Assembly: GCA_037893245.1 (NCBI GenBank)
Contig: JBAIAA010000804.1
Coordinates: 1,116,001 to 1,180,000 of the forward strand
Reading direction: 5' to 3'
DNA from: Crossaster papposus
Lineage: Eukaryota > Echinodermata > Asteroidea > Velatida > Solasteridae
DNA length: 64,000 bases
Shown here: positions 1 to 10,705 of the stretch, piece by piece
Layout: every line of letters begins with the position of its first letter
Numbering within the stretch: position 1 is the first letter of the stretch
The notes under the pieces: generated by a model
Database searches by the model: none
What the model saw: the letters and a program-made list of their open reading frames with translations, nothing else
Told to the model about the DNA's origin: nothing
Program-made: the position numbers and the translations under genes

Positions 1-1936
1 GGGTGTCTGGTATGCGTAGTGCAGCGGTCTTTTCGTCTGTCGTAACCCATTTTGTACTCTATGAACTCCACTTGTTCATTTGGCATCATTTTTTAGTGGT
101 ACCTCGCTCAACTATTTAGTACCCAGTTGTTGACCCCTTTGGGGGTCCCCCAGGGGTACATGCAGCTGGTGGTACCCGGCAGACTCTCATTTCCATTCAT
201 TTCAGGTGACCCCCTACACACTCCCATAGTCAGATATTGGTACCTAGTTCATCTAACCAAATGTCCGTGGGCTGCCGGTCTATAGGTACTAGAACAAATC
301 CACCAAACTCCATCAGTCACTTTTCTTTTTGGCTAATTTATAATGAAACTACCACTAAAGTGTTGGTTGATGTTGATGGACTTAGTGCACATGCCTTTTA
401 TGACAACAACACTACTGGGTCCTGTGCACTCCCTTCCCACTCCCGCTAGAAAAAAGTGCTTGGCTTAGACAATAGTCTTAATTTCACACGCTGGTAAAAA
501 AATTGCATTGTGTCTTTGAATGCTTCCTCCTTGTTAGATCACTCTTCTGTTCTGATTGCAAAAAAAAAAAAATTGCATGGGAAGAATTTTCCTCCCCCAA
601 AACATTTCACAATCCCAACCTACATGTACATGTATGTTTGTTTAACGTTAAAACAAAGCAGCTTCCCTGGGTCAAAATGAGTAAAAAGACGAACTTGTGG
701 CCAGAATAATGAAAACACTTATGTCTTGTTTATCACACAAAAAGGTGTCGGTGGGATTTCAATATTGCAAACTATCCCTTTTCATCCTTCCATAATTTGA
801 TTTTGCAGTGAATGGATGTAGAACTAGAAGAATATTTATTTGTTGTTATTTATTTTTCTTTAGGTTTGAGTATCTTTCAATGTTTGGGACATTTCATATC
901 TTTCGTGCACAGTGTCTACTTTTATGTCAGCATCTACAATGTACACGTACATAAACATGTACATGTACATGTACATGCGGACAACAACTGTACACACATG
1001 ACAACTTGAACTCATTTGCAACTTGAACGCATTTGACTTTATATCACCATTCACAAGTCATTATCCAACCATAGCATCTGTTGGATATCATGTGATATTC
1101 CAAACCTTGTTTTTGGACCCCAACATTTTTTACCAAACACAGACAATCAGCCGATTGTGCATCCCATTTGTTAAAATGCAATACTCGAATGCACATCAAA
1201 TATGATGCAATCTCCTCCACCTGATATCACCTTTTCACCTGCTAATCTTAATATTGTAAGCAACACATTGGCCAAACCTGCCTACCATGGTTTGTTTTGT
1301 TTACAAGTTTCAATACTCTCACAAACTTGGTGAAAAGTGTCAGTGGGGAACAGGTGCAATTCAGATACGCCTCATGGTGCACCAATGTACATGTATTCCT
1401 ATGGTGAGAAAAGTTGTTTCAGAAATTAAAGAAAGTAAGTGTCCTGCCAGAGATATACAAGCAACAAACATTTGAAGAGTGCGTATAGAATGTGCTGTTA
1501 ACGCTAACTGCGTATCGTGCATGCATCGAACCCCCATACTGCCCGTGTACTGAGTTGTCTATTTAAGGGTTGTGGCTATTCGCAAACCTCTATAGGTCAA
1601 TTTACTGTACATCAGCAGGGACTATTATAACATGTCGTGGTTGAGTAAGGTAGAAATGTACATGTGTGAGCTGTTTTAATCCCAATGGGTAATCCAGGTT
1701 GACCTCGGGAAGCTACTGAAATGTTTCCCAATCACAAAAGATGATCAAATCCAGCTTGCCTCAACCAAAGTCTTTTTGTTAGGACCTCAATTCCTCCAAT
1801 CCAATACCAAGGTTCTGCAATAGTGTCTTGTTTGTTCCTTTAAATTGTTTTCATCGGTTCACACTTTTCGTTTTCTGTGGCTGTTTTTGTGCTTATTTTT
1901 TGCCTTGCCTGTTTCGCCTTGCTTTTCCTATACTAG
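1..1936. other. No gene recognised; probable intron or upstream sequence of MAP4K
   Basis: No reading frame here resembles a known protein, and the short open frames are of chance size. The stretch is AT-rich, with short TACATG/ACATGT runs near 612 and 945-976. Because exons of the MAP4K gene start further right and its kinase domain is not in the window, this is most likely intronic to that gene. Confidence 0.5.
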
Positions 1937-1984
1937 ATCAGAGAGACAGGCAGGAGAGGATGCAGCCACCAATGGGCCCCCCAG
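1937..1984 (+). CDS. Possible small exon of the MAP4K gene (uncertain)
   Basis: A 48-nt segment lies between a pyrimidine-rich stretch ending in TACTAG and a donor-like GTAAAA. It ends with two bases of a codon (CCC AG|), which fits the first exon seen downstream at 10657, which needs one base to complete a codon. The frame is open and rich in Gln, Gly and Pro, but I cannot match it to a known MAP4K segment. It could equally be a chance pair of splice signals. An 8.7-kb intron full of transposons would separate it from the next exon. Confidence 0.25.
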
Positions 1985-3116
1985 GTAAAATAACAGCACC
2001 AGGCATGTTAATTAGGGAAAGGGGAAAATATATTTACTATTGTCATTACATACATGTATCTGAAAGGACACCAAAGCTACAGACATTTGTTAACATTCTG
2101 CATATCGTACATGTATAATAATAGCATTGCATTGCAGTGTTGTGCTAAATCATATTGCAACTCAAATCGATCAAATTAAAGTATGGTTTCAGACCGGAGA
2201 ACTTCCTGTGATAATTTCAATCATTTCAATCAGCTGTCGCAATAGAATCAGGCTGTGCCGAATATACCCAATTTTTTTAATATTCAGTCGTCAACCGAAT
2301 ATTCGAATAATGTGAGTAGTCTCAAGGAGTTGGCAAAAAAATGTACCTGATTTAAATTTTCCCTAATTCACTACTGCCTTCCGGTAGGTACTGGACTAAA
2401 TTTGACAAAATCCATCATTATACAGGGGTTATATCGGAACCACTGCTGAGTCCTGGTTGATTTTTATGGGGTTTAATAGTATACTGTACATGTACATGTA
2501 CATGCCTTAACAGTACTGGACACTAGACAAAATTCATCAAGTTCCATCGACACTGTCTCGGGCCAAGTTAATCATAATCCATCAATGTTTGTTTTTCATA
2601 CCAGGCCTTTAGAACCAAAGCCCCTCAAAATCCAACGAAATGGGGTTCAGAAGGTTGGGTTAATCTAAATCAATTGCATGGTTTTGTTGTTTTTCAAGGG
2701 ATACACTTTTGTAGAAAGCCGCTTTTGCACACAATTTTAGAGCTTGCTTGCCTTTTCCCTCACTCGAGTAAACCAATCCTACCATTTACAAAGGGAACAG
2801 AAAAATGTGACGCATGGCCCCTTTTATTGTTGTAATATGATTATTTCTATTTTGTTGAATTACACATGTCTCTCCCAGCATTTGTTTGTTAATTTAATTA
2901 TTTAAAACGTTAACGATAGTCTGATTCGAACTACAGACCGTTCGATCCATAGCTCTCCCCTCTACCAACTATGCTATTGGCGAGTTGGTTGAAAAAGCAG
3001 TTCTTTATAATTCTTTATAGTTCTTTAATGTATGAGTTGCCATTGCTCTTTTTCATGCTTCACTCACCACCCAGCTCCTGAGAAAAAATATTGCGAACCG
3101 CTACACTGGTTAGTAT
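1985..3116. other. No gene; intronic sequence with TACATG runs
   Basis: Nothing coding is visible. There is a TACATG hexamer run near 2486-2503 and a tRNA-like relic on the minus strand at about 2907-2985. Otherwise it is plain AT-rich sequence. Confidence 0.5.
2907..2985 (-). repeat. tRNA-like relic (pseudogene or SINE head)
   Basis: Read on the minus strand, the segment contains a box-A-like TAGCATAGTTGGTAGAG and a box-B-like GTTCGAATC at roughly tRNA spacing. The acceptor stem does not pair convincingly and no clean anticodon arm can be drawn. I read it as a degenerate tRNA-derived sequence, not a working tRNA gene. Confidence 0.3.
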
Positions 3117-3428
3117 TACTGTAATTTCCTGCGGTAAAGACGCGGCTTATCTGACTTTCTAGACCACAAAAACATCGCCGCGCCTTATCTTTCGGTGCGC
3201 CGTATATGATGTCGCTTGAGTTCAAAGTGATGATCTTTGTGTGAAGAATTCTTTGAACGCCGCAATCTTACTCAATAATGCGATCAACCAATTAGCTCAA
3301 CTCTCCGGACATTGTGACCGTGTTTCCATTAACAATGCCGCGATGTGTTGATCCCCCGACGACCGTACAAAATATGTACATGTACATGTACATATGTATA
3401 CATGTGATTTAGCACTCGGCAGCGTGCG

Positions 3429-3597
3429 TAGTCTTGTTTGCAAGACTTTCTTCGTGATGCGGGGCGCCCTCTAACGTACGCTGTAGACCACGAAGGTCAT
3501 TGCGTGTATGGTATGGCGTACGTTAGAGGACGCCCGCATCGGCGGCCTACGCGCGCTGCATATACTGCGATTAAGATCGTCTTGCAAACAAGACTAC
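3429..3597. repeat. Fold-back repeat with GTAGTCTT/GCAAGAC ends
   Basis: GTAGTCTTGTTTGCAAGAC at the left and its complement at the right flank a second inverted pair (GATGCGG-GCG-CCTCTAACGTACGC). The whole can fold into an interrupted hairpin. A diverged copy of one arm is found at 43846-43925. It looks like a small MITE inserted in the left end of the P-like element. Confidence 0.5.
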
Positions 3598-3911
3598 AGC
3601 GTGCGCTGCATGACGCGTACAACAGCGATAAAAAGCTGGCCTGTACTATGTGGCCTTTTTCTAAACGTTTTTTTCGTCTACGTTCCGGCTTCATGCAATT
3701 CACCATCCGAACTACACAGCGCGGAGCATTCACAACGACTGGAAAAAGACTAGGGGGTGTCGCAATTAGGGATACCCAACGAACTCAAACAAGTAGAAGG
3801 ATTTTCCAAAACCGCTGAATTGCACCGCCGTGCGCCATCTTGGATAGAACTGGCGTTGTGAAAGCGAACTGCGACTACGTGCTATGTGTATGCTCAACTT
3901 TCATCTGCAAA

Positions 3912-3979
3912 ATGCCATATTGTGCAGCTTTCAACTGCACCAATCGCCTTAAAAGAGGCTCTGGAATAACCTTTCATAG
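3912..3979 (+). pseudogene. THAP-domain first exon of P-element-like transposase
   Basis: The ATG opens a 22-codon exon reading MPYCAAFNC...GITFH, with the two cysteines (C-x4-C) and the GITFHRFP phrase that start a THAP C2CH zinc finger. It ends with AG before a strong GTAAGT donor. The THAP domain binds DNA and in P elements recognises sites near the transposon ends. Splicing to the acceptor at 4853 would restore the typical R-F-P-K step, exactly as in THAP proteins. After that the frame runs into a stop within about eight codons, because the rest of the finger and the catalytic domain have been lost. It could alternatively be spliced to an exon that has been deleted. Confidence 0.7.
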
Positions 3980-4853
3980 GTAAGTGATCACTTCATTAAA
4001 AACATGGCAAAAATAAACAGTTTTGCATGATATAATCAAAACGCAGAAAGCCACAGTATGACTAAAGCGTGTATTTGTACATCGGTCCCATCTATTCATT
4101 TCCATGTTTGTGAACTGTTTTCGCTCGAGCTCAATGACATCGGCTATGAACTATCAAAAATATTGAATTCCACAGAGCTGCAAAGTATTATAAACCAATA
4201 ATATCGAATACATGATATCCAGAGAATACTGTACTGTTTTTTTTTGGGGGGGGGGGATTTCATTGGGGCATAAGCAGATAAGCAGGTCACTTTCTTTGTT
4301 TGACTTGGTGAAACTTGGTTAAAGTTACTTTGAAGATTAACTTGAACTTGAACTTATGAACATGTTGCATCGCGCTAGTATAGTGACACAATTTCCCGTG
4401 AGTCGTCAAACTTTCAAGCATTATTGTAAGAAATTTACTGGAATTTACTCAAAATTTACACCTTAATTTTAGACATTTAAATTGTTGTAAAACACAAGAA
4501 ATTGTACTCATCAAAGTTGGTAATTAAAAAAAAATGCAAACCTGCCAGACACCCTGGTTAGCAATGTCCATAGACACAACAATTTTCTTGGATCATGTTC
4601 TCATGCGGAAGCGCTCCAAATCCGTATTCAATTTTGAGAGTCATTTTGCCAGGAAGGGGTACCTACCTATTATTGTGCATACATTTTTATTTTGAATGTG
4701 TGCTGTAGTGACAAAATGGGCAAAAATATCTGAGCTGGACAATAAAATTACAAAACTGTCTCCATGTGTTGTGATTTTGTTGCTAAAACCATACCCCATT
4801 TTAATTAATATTTATCGGTTTAATTTTGTTTCCTTCATTCTTTTTAATTATAG
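3980..4853 (+). other. Intron of the P-like element
   Basis: The segment runs from GTAAGT to a pyrimidine-rich TTTTTAATTATAG. It contains a short poly-G run at about 4243-4252 and no coding sequence. Confidence 0.5.
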
Positions 4854-5671
4854 GTTTCCCAAACTGTGCAATGCGGTCTTCATTGGGGAGTAACAACAAT
4901 CCAACAGCTCGGGAATTCTCAACCTCCTACCGGAAAATGCTTGTGAGACATGAAATTCAAGGAATTGGTGGAAATTGCGTAGCTCAAGACAGAACAAGCA
5001 TTCTTCATGTTTCCAGTTGTACATCTAGTGTAGCTGTTGCTCATCAGGAGGACGACATACTCTTAGTACGGAAATACGACTTGTCGACACGGAGTCCAGC
5101 GAAGATAGATCATGACTACTCTGACATGCCCAATATAACTACTCTCTCATCATACAAGAGTTCTGCCATCAGTTACATCTCTGGTTATGTTGTCAAGATG
5201 ACTAGGAGGTATGTTTCTTGTGAGGAATGTCTTACTGCTTTGACCACTGGGGAAGCTATCGAGAGCAGCTTCTTGGAGAAGAAGAACAGAGGTGGCTTAG
5301 TTAGACCTACTCCAGATGTGGTGAAAGTATGTGAAATGACAGAGAAATGTTTCCAACGCATGTTAATCATAACTGGAGGTGACCTTCCACAGGGAACTGG
5401 CCTCACCCATGCCATCTCATCTGCAGTGCTAGGCGAGATTGGGAACAAGGATATCTTCAATTCACTCTGTAATCATATGTTCGACTGTGAACCACACAAA
5501 AATCATCTGTTCATCCTCATCAAGCGTATTGCTTCTTCATATGTAACAATCCGCATGCACCATCTTGCTCGTAGAATGAACGAAAAGCTCAGTGGACCAC
5601 TAGTTAGAAAAAAAATTATCAAAATTAATCCTGTTCAAGCACCAATAGACTTTACATCAAATCCCGAGTAA
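4854..5671 (+). pseudogene. C-terminal part of a THAP/P-element transposase, internally deleted
   Basis: An open frame of about 270 codons up to the stop at 5669-5671 carries the features of the C-terminal region of P-element and THAP9-like transposases: NNNPTAREFSTSYRKML near the start (the family's G-G-x-N-x-P-T segment before the C-terminal helices), ISGYVV about 100 residues later, a C-E-E-C pair, and KNRGGLVRPTPDVV around residues 155-170. The upstream RNase H-like domain with its catalytic acids is absent. The first bases after the acceptor (R-F-P-K in one frame) belong to the THAP domain, while the rest is in another frame, so a deletion junction lies within about 20 nt of the acceptor. 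The arrangement recalls Drosophila KP elements, whose short products repress transposition, but here the join is out of frame. Confidence 0.7.
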
Positions 5672-5872
5672 ATATACCATTACCCTGTCTGTACACATCA
5701 ACAGAATACATGGGCAGATGGTTTGTTATTGTGAAAGTTACGACCTGTCAGTCATGGCAGTTAAAGAAGCTACCTGCATGAACCTTCCTATGTAGTTAGT
5801 TTTAACTTAAACCAACGGAAACTGGATCACCAAAAGACAACTTCAACTGTCCGCAATTTTACCAACATTGAC

Positions 5873-6277
5873 ATGGATGCTTTTCGTAATGAGCTTGCAT
5901 TTGAGTTTGATAGATCAATTACATCAGATCTACACGATGTCAATGATGCCATTCTTGCCTTCAACAATGCTATCGAAGGAGTGGTAGACAAACATGCTCC
6001 TGCTGAAACTAAAACCCGCACGCTTCGACCCAGACATCAATGGTACAATGATGAAATTCATGAAGCTCGCCGGCAACGCCGTCGACTTGAGCGAACCCTT
6101 AAGAAACACACCAATGAGGAAAATCGTCAGTGCTATCTTTCTCATCACAAACATGTCGTTAACTTGATTCAGAAAGCGAAGCAGGAGTTCTTCAAGAACG
6201 AACTGCAATCTGCTGATATGAAAAAGGTGTTTCAAATCACTAATACTTTGCTGAACAATAATAAGACTAAACAATAA
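5873..6277 (+). pseudogene. LINE ORF2, endonuclease-to-RT linker part
   Basis: The frame encodes a charged, helical stretch (RPRHQWYNDEIHEARRQRRR..., then a Lys/Glu-rich helix) that in L2/CR1 proteins lies between the endonuclease and the reverse transcriptase. W-Y-N-D/E-E-I is a common signature of this linker. The open frame appears to begin upstream of the first ATG, since in-frame codons before 5873 read on sensibly. It stops at 6275-6277 because a 16-bp segment (AATAATAAGACTAAAC) is duplicated in tandem at about 6257-6288, shifting the frame. Confidence 0.7.
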
Positions 6278-6433
6278 TAAGACTAAACAATCTCTGCCTG
6301 TGTGTGATTCAAATGAGCACCTGTCCAACAAATTTGCTGACTTCTTTGAGAACAAAATTGTCAAGATTCGTAACGATCTCGATAATAACACTGATTTTGC
6401 TCCAATCCAATTGATAACGAGTCTGAAACTGTT

Positions 6434-8032
6434 CATGCTATAACTATTCTGAATAACTTTGAACCAGTTGATGAAAATGAGATTTGCAAAATTATCTCCC
6501 AATCGCCAAACAAGTCTTGTTCTTTGGACGTCTTGCCAACATGGTTGGTTAAGCAATGCATCAACATCATTGTACCAAAGCTGACTTATATTGTTAACTT
6601 GTCTTTATCAACTGGTGTATTTCCGGATGTTCTAAAGCAGGCAATCATCAAACCCACCCTCAAGAAACCGTCTTTGGATATTAATCAATTGAAAAACTAC
6701 AGACCAGTTTCTAATATACCTATGTGGTCTAAAATCATTGAAAAAGTCATCGCTTCACGTCTAAATGATCACCTTGCTGACAATCATCTGAATGAGACTT
6801 TCCAGTCTGCTTATCGCGCCCATCATAGTACAGAGACAGCTTTGCTTAAAGTTAAGAATGACATTATGTGTGCTTTGGATCAAAGGAGAGCTGTGTTCGT
6901 TGTACTCCTTGACCTTAGTGCAGCTTTTGACACTGTTGATTATAAGATTTTCCTAAATCGTCTTTCGGACACTTTTTGCATCAAGGATACGGCCCTCAAT
7001 TGGTTCTCCTCATATCTCCAAGGTCGACGAAATCGTGTCGTAGTCTCTGGATCGTATTCTTGTGAACATACTATGGATTACGGACTACCCCAAGGTTCGG
7101 TCATTGGACCTATGGGGTTTTCTCTTTACACTCATCCTGTTGGCAAAGTTATTCGTCGGCACAATGTCAATTACCACATGTATGCCGATGATACACAATT
7201 GTATGTTGACTTCAATCCAACTGTGCCAGGTGAAAAAGAGAAAGCCTTGGATATACTAACGTCATGCACAGATGACATCATAGTCTGGATGCACACAAAC
7301 AAATTGAAACTGAATGCTGAGAAAACAGAGTTCTTTGTTGCTGCCTCTAAGAACAACTTGTCACATGTTAAAGATGTTTCTCTTAACATTGGAAATTCTA
7401 CGGTTACCCCCTCAACTAATATTCGGAATTTGGGTGTCATGTTTGACCCTGTCATGTCAATGTCATCTCAAGTTAATTCAGTATGTAGCTCTACTAACTT
7501 CCATCTGCGCAACATTGCAAGGATTCGAAAATACATTGATCATGATACTTGTCACCATGTGGTTCGCTGTCTTGTCATTTCTCGTCTCGACTATTGTAAC
7601 TCCCTGTTATCTGGAATCACCAAAGCACATCTTAAACGCCTCACCAGTATCCAATACAGAGCTGCCAAACTTGTTCTCACTGTTAACTGTTGGAGAGCTC
7701 ATGGATCCCCCTTACTTGCTAAACTACACTGGCTACCCATGGAGAAACGCATCCAGTTCAAAACTCTTCTATATGTTTTCAAATGTTTGAAGGACATTGC
7801 CCCACCTTATCTCTCTGATATGTTTCATCTTCACCAAAGCAATCGTCAAGGACTCCGTTCTTCTTCCGATAGAACTCGGCTTAACACTCACAACTCAAGT
7901 TTATCTTATGGCAAACATGCCTTCTCACACTCTGCTGCTGAACTTTGGAACAGTCTCCCAATTAGTGTCCGTGACTCTACTTGTGTTGTTACATTTAAGA
8001 GTAAACTTAAAACTTATCTTTTTCCTAAATAG
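6434..8032 (+). pseudogene. LINE ORF2, reverse transcriptase domain
   Basis: The frame carries the ordered RT motifs: NYRPVSNIPMWSKIIEKVI (finger motif), HHSTETALL, LLDLSAAFDTVD with the first catalytic Asp, GLPQGSVIGP, and YADDTQLY with the catalytic Asp pair. The thumb and C-terminal domain follow (YRAAKLVL, PLLAKLHWLP, and a final TYLFPK before the stop). This end is typical of L2-like and CR1 elements. The RT copies RNA at the nicked target during insertion. The active-site residues are intact, so the RT part is young, but the ORF upstream is frameshifted. Confidence 0.85.
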
Positions 8033-8147
8033 TAGATTTAAGTTTTGTTCTAGTTTGTTTTAATTTATCCTTTCTTTTGTTATGCGCTTTGATCATGTTT
8101 TGGAAAAGCGCAGTATAAATGCCTGTTATTATTATTATTATTACGTC

Positions 8148-9990
8148 CTCTAAAACTTACTCCTCAGATGAATATGTGTAGATTATGTAGTGATTTCATA
8201 TGGCCTAGTAAAGCACAGCACTTGAAATACAAATCAAGAAAAAAAACCACCAGGCAATATTTTGCGAAGCTCCCATTATTATGGTACATGTACATGTATA
8301 TCTTTAAAGACATATACATTTTGAAGTATTTAGGGATTTCTGCTGTAAAAGGGTAAAAAATTGGTCAATCTTATTTATGTGTATTTTTTAAAATAATATT
8401 TCACCATTGATGAAAAAAATATACTGATTCAAACAGACTATTTCATCATACCTTCTCCTTCCTACTGAAATGACAGAATGTGCACTACAGGGATAATATA
8501 CGATGTTTGCCCTATTGGTCTAATTTGTGTTTTATACATCTAGGCTTACCCAGAGAGAAAGGAATTGTGTGATTCTATTATTGGCACTAGCCTGTCCTCT
8601 GTCTGACAGGTTTAGGTATAGTTTGAATCTGATTGCATAAATTAGATTTGAGATTAGAATTTGCGAAAGAGGCATCAAATAAATAAAAAACAACTGGATT
8701 ATTGTCAACGTGTTTCAGGGAAAGGGATTTTCTTAATTTTTTTAATTTTTAACTTGACTCTGATCACTTGTGCCTTCATATCCTATTGGTTGCACTTATG
8801 GTTACCAAAGCTATTTACAATTGTGCGTTTGTTTCTTGATAATGGATAATGTATTCGGTGATGGCATAGTGCCACATACATGTGTGTACAAACAAATTGT
8901 TTCGTCAAATTAGATAAGGAATTTACATATGTTGTATGAAAATCTGTATACAGAGGTTTACGGTGTATACAAACGATCCCTGTTTTGTTATAGAATATTG
9001 TCCAATGATTTTATTGTGCAATGTGCAGTGTCATCTATTCTACACTATTGAATTAAAACTGTAGTTGCAATGGTTGTATCCATGTTTACCAACTGAAAGG
9101 GCTAGAGCTAAATGAAAATTGCAACTTTCATCTTCAATATAGAGTAAAAATCTGTTTTAAAAGTTTTCACTGAAATCAGATGACTGCTTCATGAACAAAC
9201 CAAAGAGGGAAATACTGATTCATATGTATTATATCTTGTTGATGTCTAGTTTATTAATGCAGTAAGTTTTGAGTGCTAAAAAGGAGAAAATCTTGCCTTT
9301 TGTAATTGTAGTGAGTCAAATGCAAATGTACATGTGATTATTTCCCTGTGTTAAAATGAATAAGAAATGTGCCGGTATAAACATAATGTGCCATAATTGC
9401 TTGCTTGTAGGAAAGTTTTTTCCACACCACTGAGGATTTATTTCTTCATATCCACCATTGCAATAGTTCATGGATGTTTTGATATGTACTGTATACATTC
9501 ATGTAATACATAGCGCAATGCCAAGGTTAACTTTTGCTGGTAGAGACAAAAACTTAATAAAGATGAAAGTATTCACAATTATGTGGAAAGACTGAGAATT
9601 TACGAGTGTGTGTAAAGAGAAAGTGGGAGTGATTTATATAAATAGAGCCTAAATAATTTGATATATTCTTTCTATCACAGAAAGAGACAAAACTAGCCTA
9701 ATACCACAAATGATATTTAACAAATAGTCTAGCTCTTTTAGTCTTTATGCAACTAGTCTAGCTCTTTTAGTCTTTATGCAACCAAAAAAAAACCCTAAAT
9801 TTTCAACTTCCCTACTGTCCAAGCTGCCGCTCTTATTCCAATATTCAAGTCATCAAACGTCTGTATGGGACTTGGAAAAGGGCATAAACAATATATGTAA
9901 AGATATTTTTCACCAAAACTAACAATAAAACCCTGGTTTCTGGACGTCCCTTCCTCCAATTGCAATAATTGCAATAGGAGCTTGTACACA
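8148..9990. other. No gene; right half of the P-like element or host intron
   Basis: AT-rich sequence without recognisable coding exons. It should be the part of the P-like element to the right of the LINE, but I see no transposase remnants in it. TACATG runs occur near 8285 and 9325. Confidence 0.4.
9726..9782. repeat. Two-copy tandem repeat, about 29 bp
   Basis: The unit TCTAGCTCTTTTAGTCTT followed by TATGCAAC occurs twice in direct succession with almost no difference, which points to a recent slippage or duplication. Confidence 0.75.
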
Positions 9991-10656
9991 ATACGTATGC
10001 GCAGGCGATTTCTTGTACTACGCAAAATGGCGGCGGGCGCCCTCGAGCGGTGCCATTGCGCTGCGTGAAACGTGAACGGACACAATCCTTCTACTTGGTT
10101 TGATTTCGATGGGGATACCCCGCACGCGATCGCTGCATGTGATGTACATGTGCATGTACATGCAGGCAGTTTATACTGCAGTGATACACGATATGTATCG
10201 GCAAAGTGATATTGTGACTACTGGTTTGAAGTTTTCATACATTGTTTGCGTGCCAGATAAACTCAAGTACTCAGCAAATTCTTGCTTGGAATAGTGAGAT
10301 CGTTCTAAGGCAACAAAATGACCCCTTTGTGGCGATGTACCTACACCGGGTGGCGCCTGGTGTTCTTCTGGGTGCGTTCAAGCATGCGCCTTTTTCGGCG
10401 GTGCGCTTTATTTGTTGACGTTTGAAAGTTTTTGGGGTGATTTTAGGGACCTGCGCCTTAACCGCCGAGCGCCTTGTCCGCAGGAAATTACGGTAATGGT
10501 CTTCCTGTTTCCATAGGGGTTGTATGTGTTGGTGAACAGCCTGTACAAAAGCTATGGATAAGAAATTGTGTGTTTTGTTTTTATAGTTAGTGATAGTTAT
10601 CAGTAAGAGGGTTTAAAGTAATTTATCAGGTATGTTTTGTTCTATTGTGTTTCCAG

Positions 10657-10705
10657 GAAAACATTGCCACTGCCTCAGGAGGATCCCCCTCCCTTACCAC
10701 CAAAG
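10657..10705 (+). CDS. MAP4K5: MAP4K exon: Pro-rich linker, PPPLPPK
   Basis: The exon has the acceptor TTTCCAG and donor GTTAGT. One base completes a codon from the previous exon, then [16 protein letters not shown] follows, matching the PPPLPPK linker motif of MAP4K3, a candidate SH3-binding site. Confidence 0.8.

Larger units (their letters stand above)
5820..8147 (+). mobile_element. 5'-truncated L2/CR1-type LINE retrotransposon
   Basis: The insertion contains the end of the endonuclease/linker region and a full reverse transcriptase, then a 3' tail with AAAAGCGCAGTATAAATGC followed by ATT repeats (8129-8147). This tail is characteristic of the L2/CR1 group, which ends in short microsatellite-like repeats instead of poly-A. 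The 5' part (start of ORF2 and any ORF1) is missing, as is usual for LINE copies. It lies in the same direction as the P-like element that hosts it. A 16-bp tandem duplication and one further frame change break the ORF. Confidence 0.85.
3117..10498 (+). mobile_element. P-element-like (THAP) DNA transposon relic, invaded by a LINE
   Basis: The outer ends are inverted copies: ACTGTAATTTCCTGCGG at about 3118 and its complement (ACCGTAATTTCCTGCGG on the minus strand) at about 10480-10496. Inside them a second inverted match, centred on AGTAGAAGGATT and followed by GCGCC-rich sequence, lies near 3750-3850 and 10030-10125. Between the ends, in the right order for a P transposase, are a THAP-domain start exon at 3912 and the C-terminal transposase region at 4854-5671. 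A LINE occupies about 5.82-8.15 kb. The middle of the transposase (the RNase H-like catalytic part) is missing, so the element cannot move by itself. No clear target duplication was found at the ends, which keeps the exact limits uncertain. Confidence 0.6.
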
